This document shows, piece by piece, positions 55,094 through 57,799 of a DNA stretch of 57,799 nucleotides (positions within the stretch are counted from its first letter, which is position 1; every line of letters starts with the position of its first letter). The notes beneath the pieces were generated by a model. It saw only the letters and a program-made list of their open reading frames with translations. It did not search any database and was not told the DNA's origin. Position numbers and translations under genes: made by a program. The DNA is from Limnohabitans sp. 2KL-1 (GTDB lineage Bacteria; Pseudomonadota; Gammaproteobacteria; Burkholderiales; Burkholderiaceae_C). The stretch is taken from NCBI RefSeq assembly GCF_003063435.1, contig NZ_NESL01000014.1:1-57799 (forward strand). Reading direction: 5' to 3'.

Positions 55094-55765
55094 ATGAAAC
55101 AGCGCAGCTTCAAACAGTACTTCATCACCGGCTTGCTGGTGTGGCTGCCCATGGGTATCACCGTTTGGGTGCTCATGTGGCTGGTGGGTTTGCTGGACGG
55201 CATTTTTCTGGCGGTTTTGCTGGCCGCCGACACCCTGATTCCTGGCATGCACAAGCTGGCCGAATTCCTGCGTGGCGTGCCTGGCCTGGGCGTGATCCTG
55301 GTGGCGATCGTGATTTTTTCCACCGGTGTGTTCGTGGCCAATATTTTTGGCCAATGGTGGTTGCGCCAATGGGATGCCTTCATGAACCGCATCCCGGTCG
55401 TGCGCAGCATTTACACCAGCGTCAAGCAGGTGGCCGACACCTTGTTTTCGGGCAGCGGCAATGCTTTTTCGAAAGCCTTGCTGGTGCAATACCCGCGCCA
55501 GGGCTCCTGGACCATTGCCTTTTTAACAGGCACGCCCGGCGGTGAAGTCGCCAGGCACATGGGGCAACCTATGGTGAGTGTTTATGTGCCCACCACGCCC
55601 AACCCGACCTCGGGGTTTTTCCTGATGATGCCCAAGGCCGATGTGATCGAACTTGACATGAGCGTGGACGACGCCCTCAAGTACATCATTTCCATGGGTG
55701 TGGTCGTGCCCGGCACGCCAGTCCCCAAGCCTCCCGAAGCCCCTGTCCAGCCCAAGCTGGATTGA
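55094..55765 (+). CDS. DUF502 family membrane protein
   Basis: 223 residues. Two membrane segments, ITGLLVWLPMGITVWVLMWLVGLLDGIF (about 11-38) and GLGVILVAIVIFSTGVFVANIFG (about 61-83), and the conserved DAFMNRIPVVRSIYTSVKQVADTLF stretch, then a soluble strand-rich domain and a Pro-rich end. Function unknown to me. It lies between the FmdB gene and aspS. Confidence 0.88.
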   Translation: MKQRSFKQYFITGLLVWLPMGITVWVLMWLVGLLDGIFLAVLLAADTLIPGMHKLAEFLRGVPGLGVILVAIVIFSTGVFVANIFGQWWLRQWDAFMNRIPVVRSIYTSVKQVADTLFSGSGNAFSKALLVQYPRQGSWTIAFLTGTPGGEVARHMGQPMVSVYVPTTPNPTSGFFLMMPKADVIELDMSVDDALKYIISMGVVVPGTPVPKPPEAPVQPKLD

Positions 55766-55811
55766 CGCTTTTTTCGAATTTTGTTCCTGCGAATCCTGAA
55801 AGTCCCACAAC

Positions 55812-57623
55812 ATGTCCATGCGTTCCCACTACTGCGGTCTGGTGACCGAAGCCCTGTCCGGTCAAACCGTGAGCCTGTGCGGCTGGGTCAACCGTCGGCG
55901 TGACCACGGCGGCGTGATCTTCATCGACCTGCGTGACCGCGAAGGCTATGTGCAAGTGGTGTGCGACCCCGACCGCCCCGCGATGTTCAAAGTGGCCGAA
56001 GACGTGCGCAACGAGTTTTGCGTGCAGATCAAAGGCGTGGTGCGTGCCCGCCCTGACGGCACGACCAACGACAACCTCAAAAGCGGCAAGATCGAAGTGC
56101 TGTGCCACGAGCTGATCGTGCTCAACGCTTCTGTGACCCCACCTTTCCAGATCGACGAAGACAACCTGTCCGAGACGACGCGTCTCACCCACCGCGTGCT
56201 GGACCTGCGCCGTCCGTACATGCAAAACAACCTGATGCTGCGCTACAAGGTGGCGATGGAAGTGCGCAAGTACCTCGATGAAAACGGCTTTGTGGACATC
56301 GAAACCCCCATGCTGACCAAGAGCACGCCCGAAGGTGCGCGCGATTACCTGGTGCCCAGCCGCGTGCACGATGGCCAGTTCTTCGCGCTGCCCCAGTCCC
56401 CTCAGCTGTTCAAACAGTTGCTCATGGTGGCGGGCTATGACCGTTATTACCAGATCACCAAGTGCTTCCGCGACGAAGACTTGCGCGCTGACCGCCAGCC
56501 CGAATTCACCCAGATCGATATCGAAACATCGTTCCTGACCGAAGAAGAAATCCGCGACATGTTCCAGGGCATGATCAAGCGCGTTTTTCAGAAGACCATT
56601 GGTGTGGACCTGGGCGAGTTCCCGGTCATGACCTACCAGGACGCCATGCACATCTACGGCTCCGACAAGCCCGATCTGCGCGTGAAGCTGCAGTTCACCG
56701 AAGTGACCGACGTCATGGGCGATGTGGACTTCAAGGTGTTCTCGGGCGCTGCCAACATGAAAGGCGGCCGCGTGGTTGCTTTGCGCGTGCCCAATGGCTC
56801 GGTCGAAGGTGGCGGCATCAGCCGTGGCGAGATCGACGCCTACACCGAGTTCGTCAAGATCTACGGTGCCAAGGGCTTGGCCTACATCCGCGTGAACGAC
56901 CTGTCTAAGGGCCGTGACGGCTTGCAGTCGCCCATTGTCAAGAACATCCACGACGCGGCCCTCAACGCCGTGCTGGAGCGCTCGGGCGCGCAAAACGGCG
57001 ACCTGATCTTCTTCGGTGCCGACAAGGCCAAGGTGGTGAACGACGCCATCGGCGCTCTGCGCATCAAGATCGGCCACAGCGCCTTCGGAAAAGCCAACGG
57101 CCTGTTTGAAGACCGTTGGGCCCCGATGTGGGTGGTTGACTTCCCCATGTTCGAGTTCGACGAAGAAAGCCAGCGTTACACCGCCGTGCACCACCCCTTC
57201 ACCGCGCCCAAAGACGGCCACGAAGACTGGATGGTCACCGCCCCCGAGAAGTGCATCTCCAAGGGCTATGACATGGTGTTGAACGGCTGGGAAATGGGCG
57301 GCGGTTCGGTCCGTATCCACCGCGCTGACGTGCAGCAAAAAGTGTTTGACGCTTTGAAGATCACACCCGAAGAAGCCCAGCTCAAATTCGGCTTCTTGCT
57401 CGACGCCCTGCAATACGGCGCACCGCCCCACGGCGGCTTGGCCTTCGGTCTGGACCGCATCGTCACCTTGATGACCGGTGCCGAGTCCATCCGCGACGTG
57501 ATTGCTTTCCCCAAGACCCAACGCGCTCAGTGTTTGCTCACGCAAGCGCCAAGCCCCGTGGACGAGAAGCAACTGCGCGAATTGCACATTCGCTTGCGCA
57601 ATGTGGACGCGGTCAAGGCCTGA
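55812..57623 (+). CDS. aspS: aspartyl-tRNA synthetase
   Basis: 603 residues. N-terminal OB-fold anticodon domain ([31 protein letters not shown]). The class II core has motif 1 around [18 protein letters not shown], motif 2 [27 protein letters not shown] and motif 3 [17 protein letters not shown]. The bacterial GAD insertion lies between (about 290-420). Whether it also charges tRNA-Asn (non-discriminating form) depends on gatCAB, which is not in the window. Followed by a strong terminator that is the apparent target of a group II intron. Confidence 0.97.
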   Translation: MSMRSHYCGLVTEALSGQTVSLCGWVNRRRDHGGVIFIDLRDREGYVQVVCDPDRPAMFKVAEDVRNEFCVQIKGVVRARPDGTTNDNLKSGKIEVLCHELIVLNASVTPPFQIDEDNLSETTRLTHRVLDLRRPYMQNNLMLRYKVAMEVRKYLDENGFVDIETPMLTKSTPEGARDYLVPSRVHDGQFFALPQSPQLFKQLLMVAGYDRYYQITKCFRDEDLRADRQPEFTQIDIETSFLTEEEIRDMFQGMIKRVFQKTIGVDLGEFPVMTYQDAMHIYGSDKPDLRVKLQFTEVTDVMGDVDFKVFSGAANMKGGRVVALRVPNGSVEGGGISRGEIDAYTEFVKIYGAKGLAYIRVNDLSKGRDGLQSPIVKNIHDAALNAVLERSGAQNGDLIFFGADKAKVVNDAIGALRIKIGHSAFGKANGLFEDRWAPMWVVDFPMFEFDEESQRYTAVHHPFTAPKDGHEDWMVTAPEKCISKGYDMVLNGWEMGGGSVRIHRADVQQKVFDALKITPEEAQLKFGFLLDALQYGAPPHGGLAFGLDRIVTLMTGAESIRDVIAFPKTQRAQCLLTQAPSPVDEKQLRELHIRLRNVDAVKA

Positions 57624-57647
57624 TCAGCCCTGACGCTTTCAAGCCAG

Positions 57648-57670
57648 ACGCCACCTTCGGGTGGCGTTTT
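57648..57670 (+). terminator. intrinsic terminator of aspS
   Basis: Perfect 8-bp stem ACGCCACC/GGTGGCGT (57648-57655 with 57660-57667), TTCG loop, then TTTT. A group II intron begins 9 nt after the stem. Confidence 0.92.
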
Positions 57671-57676
57671 GCTTGG

Positions 57677-57799
57677 GTGCGCCCAGCATGGGCGCACACC
57701 TGCGGGTGCAAGTCCCGCTGCGAGCTGGTCACAGTGAGCAAAGTGAAGCGCAACTGCGTGAGGGCGACCGAGCGTGGGAAGGAAGCGTGGAGCGTAAAT
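57677..57799 (+). mobile_element. 5' end of a group II intron (class C-like), cut by the window end
   Basis: The segment opens with GTGCG, the group II 5' splice-site consensus, and an immediate GTGCGCCC...GGGCGCAC pairing. It continues with GGGTGCAAGTCCCG, then GGCGACCGAGCGTGGGAAGGAAGC. This parallels the start of domain I in class C introns such as the Oceanobacillus iheyensis one (GTGTGCCC, GGGTGAGAGTCCCG, GGCGACATGG, GAAGGAAGC, from memory). Class C introns insert just after terminator stem-loops, and this one lies 9 nt past the aspS terminator stem. The reverse transcriptase gene and 3' end would lie beyond the window. Confidence 0.85.

Noticed and set aside
57677..57799. Ordinary intergenic DNA or a small RNA after aspS
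   Set aside because: The GTGCG start, ordered domain-I-like blocks and position behind a terminator fit a group II intron better.

Overview
The window looks like chromosome of a GC-rich betaproteobacterium of the order Burkholderiales, most likely family Comamonadaceae. This rests on gene content and order: hisIE-HIT-tatABC-serine protease, petABC-sspAB, argJ-ATPase-mutT-yacG-zapD-coaE-pilDCB, rplU-rpmA-obgE-proB, hemA-prfA-prmC-grxD, ubiE-Tim44-ubiJ-ubiB, a Bug-type solute-binding protein and a DUF3683 FAD/Fe-S dehydrogenase. The genus is not determined. Almost all of the window is dense housekeeping DNA.

Layout. 1-1800 is a small accessory island, visibly less GC-rich at its left end: a DUF1643-like gene with a damaged or non-standard start, then two divergent type II toxin-antitoxin modules (RelE/ParE-like and YefM/YoeB-like). 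It directly abuts hisI-hisE, where hisF would be expected. 1821-5013 is a co-directional run: hisI, hisE, DUF4870 protein, HIT hydrolase, tatA, tatB, tatC. It ends at an 18-bp-stem terminator facing a DegS-like protease. 6326-8609 carries a Nif3-like gene, pdxA and mscL. 8749-12721 is the cytochrome bc1 operon followed by sspA-sspB. A tRNA-Thr(TGT), a DUF721 gene and secA follow, then argJ, an AAA ATPase and mutT on the plus strand. These face the minus-strand block yacG-zapD-coaE-pilD-pilC-pilB-ispB.

25261-28264 is rplU-rpmA-obgE-proB. rppH (minus) diverges from proS (plus), and a small lytic transglycosylase follows proS. 31546-34069 is a GntR-ABC ATPase-membrane protein operon with a palindrome across its own promoter. 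hemA-prfA-prmC-grxD runs leftward. After a small membrane gene and a Bug-type binding protein comes the leftward ugpB-A-E-C-Q glycerol-3-phosphate uptake operon. 44785-53162 holds the 1292-residue FAD/Fe-S dehydrogenase, a DUF971 protein and the ubiquinone genes ubiE, ubiJ and ubiB with a Tim44-like membrane protein among them. A sodium/solute symporter, an FmdB zinc ribbon, a DUF502 protein and aspS finish the coding part.

Several genes connect functionally. TatABC would export the Rieske protein PetA. UbiE/J/B and IspB make the ubiquinone used by bc1 and by the FAD dehydrogenase. UgpQ supplies glycerol-3-phosphate to UgpBAEC. PrmC methylates the release factor PrfA encoded beside it.

The most notable non-coding features are: the 5' end of a group II intron (class C-like) starting 9 nt after the aspS terminator stem and cut off by the window end; two REP doublets with GTAG feet (hemA-prfA gap and upstream of ubiE); a tandem pair of related palindromes between ugpC and ugpE; and the toxin-antitoxin island that separates hisI from any upstream his gene. 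I see no CRISPR array, prophage or complete insertion sequence.
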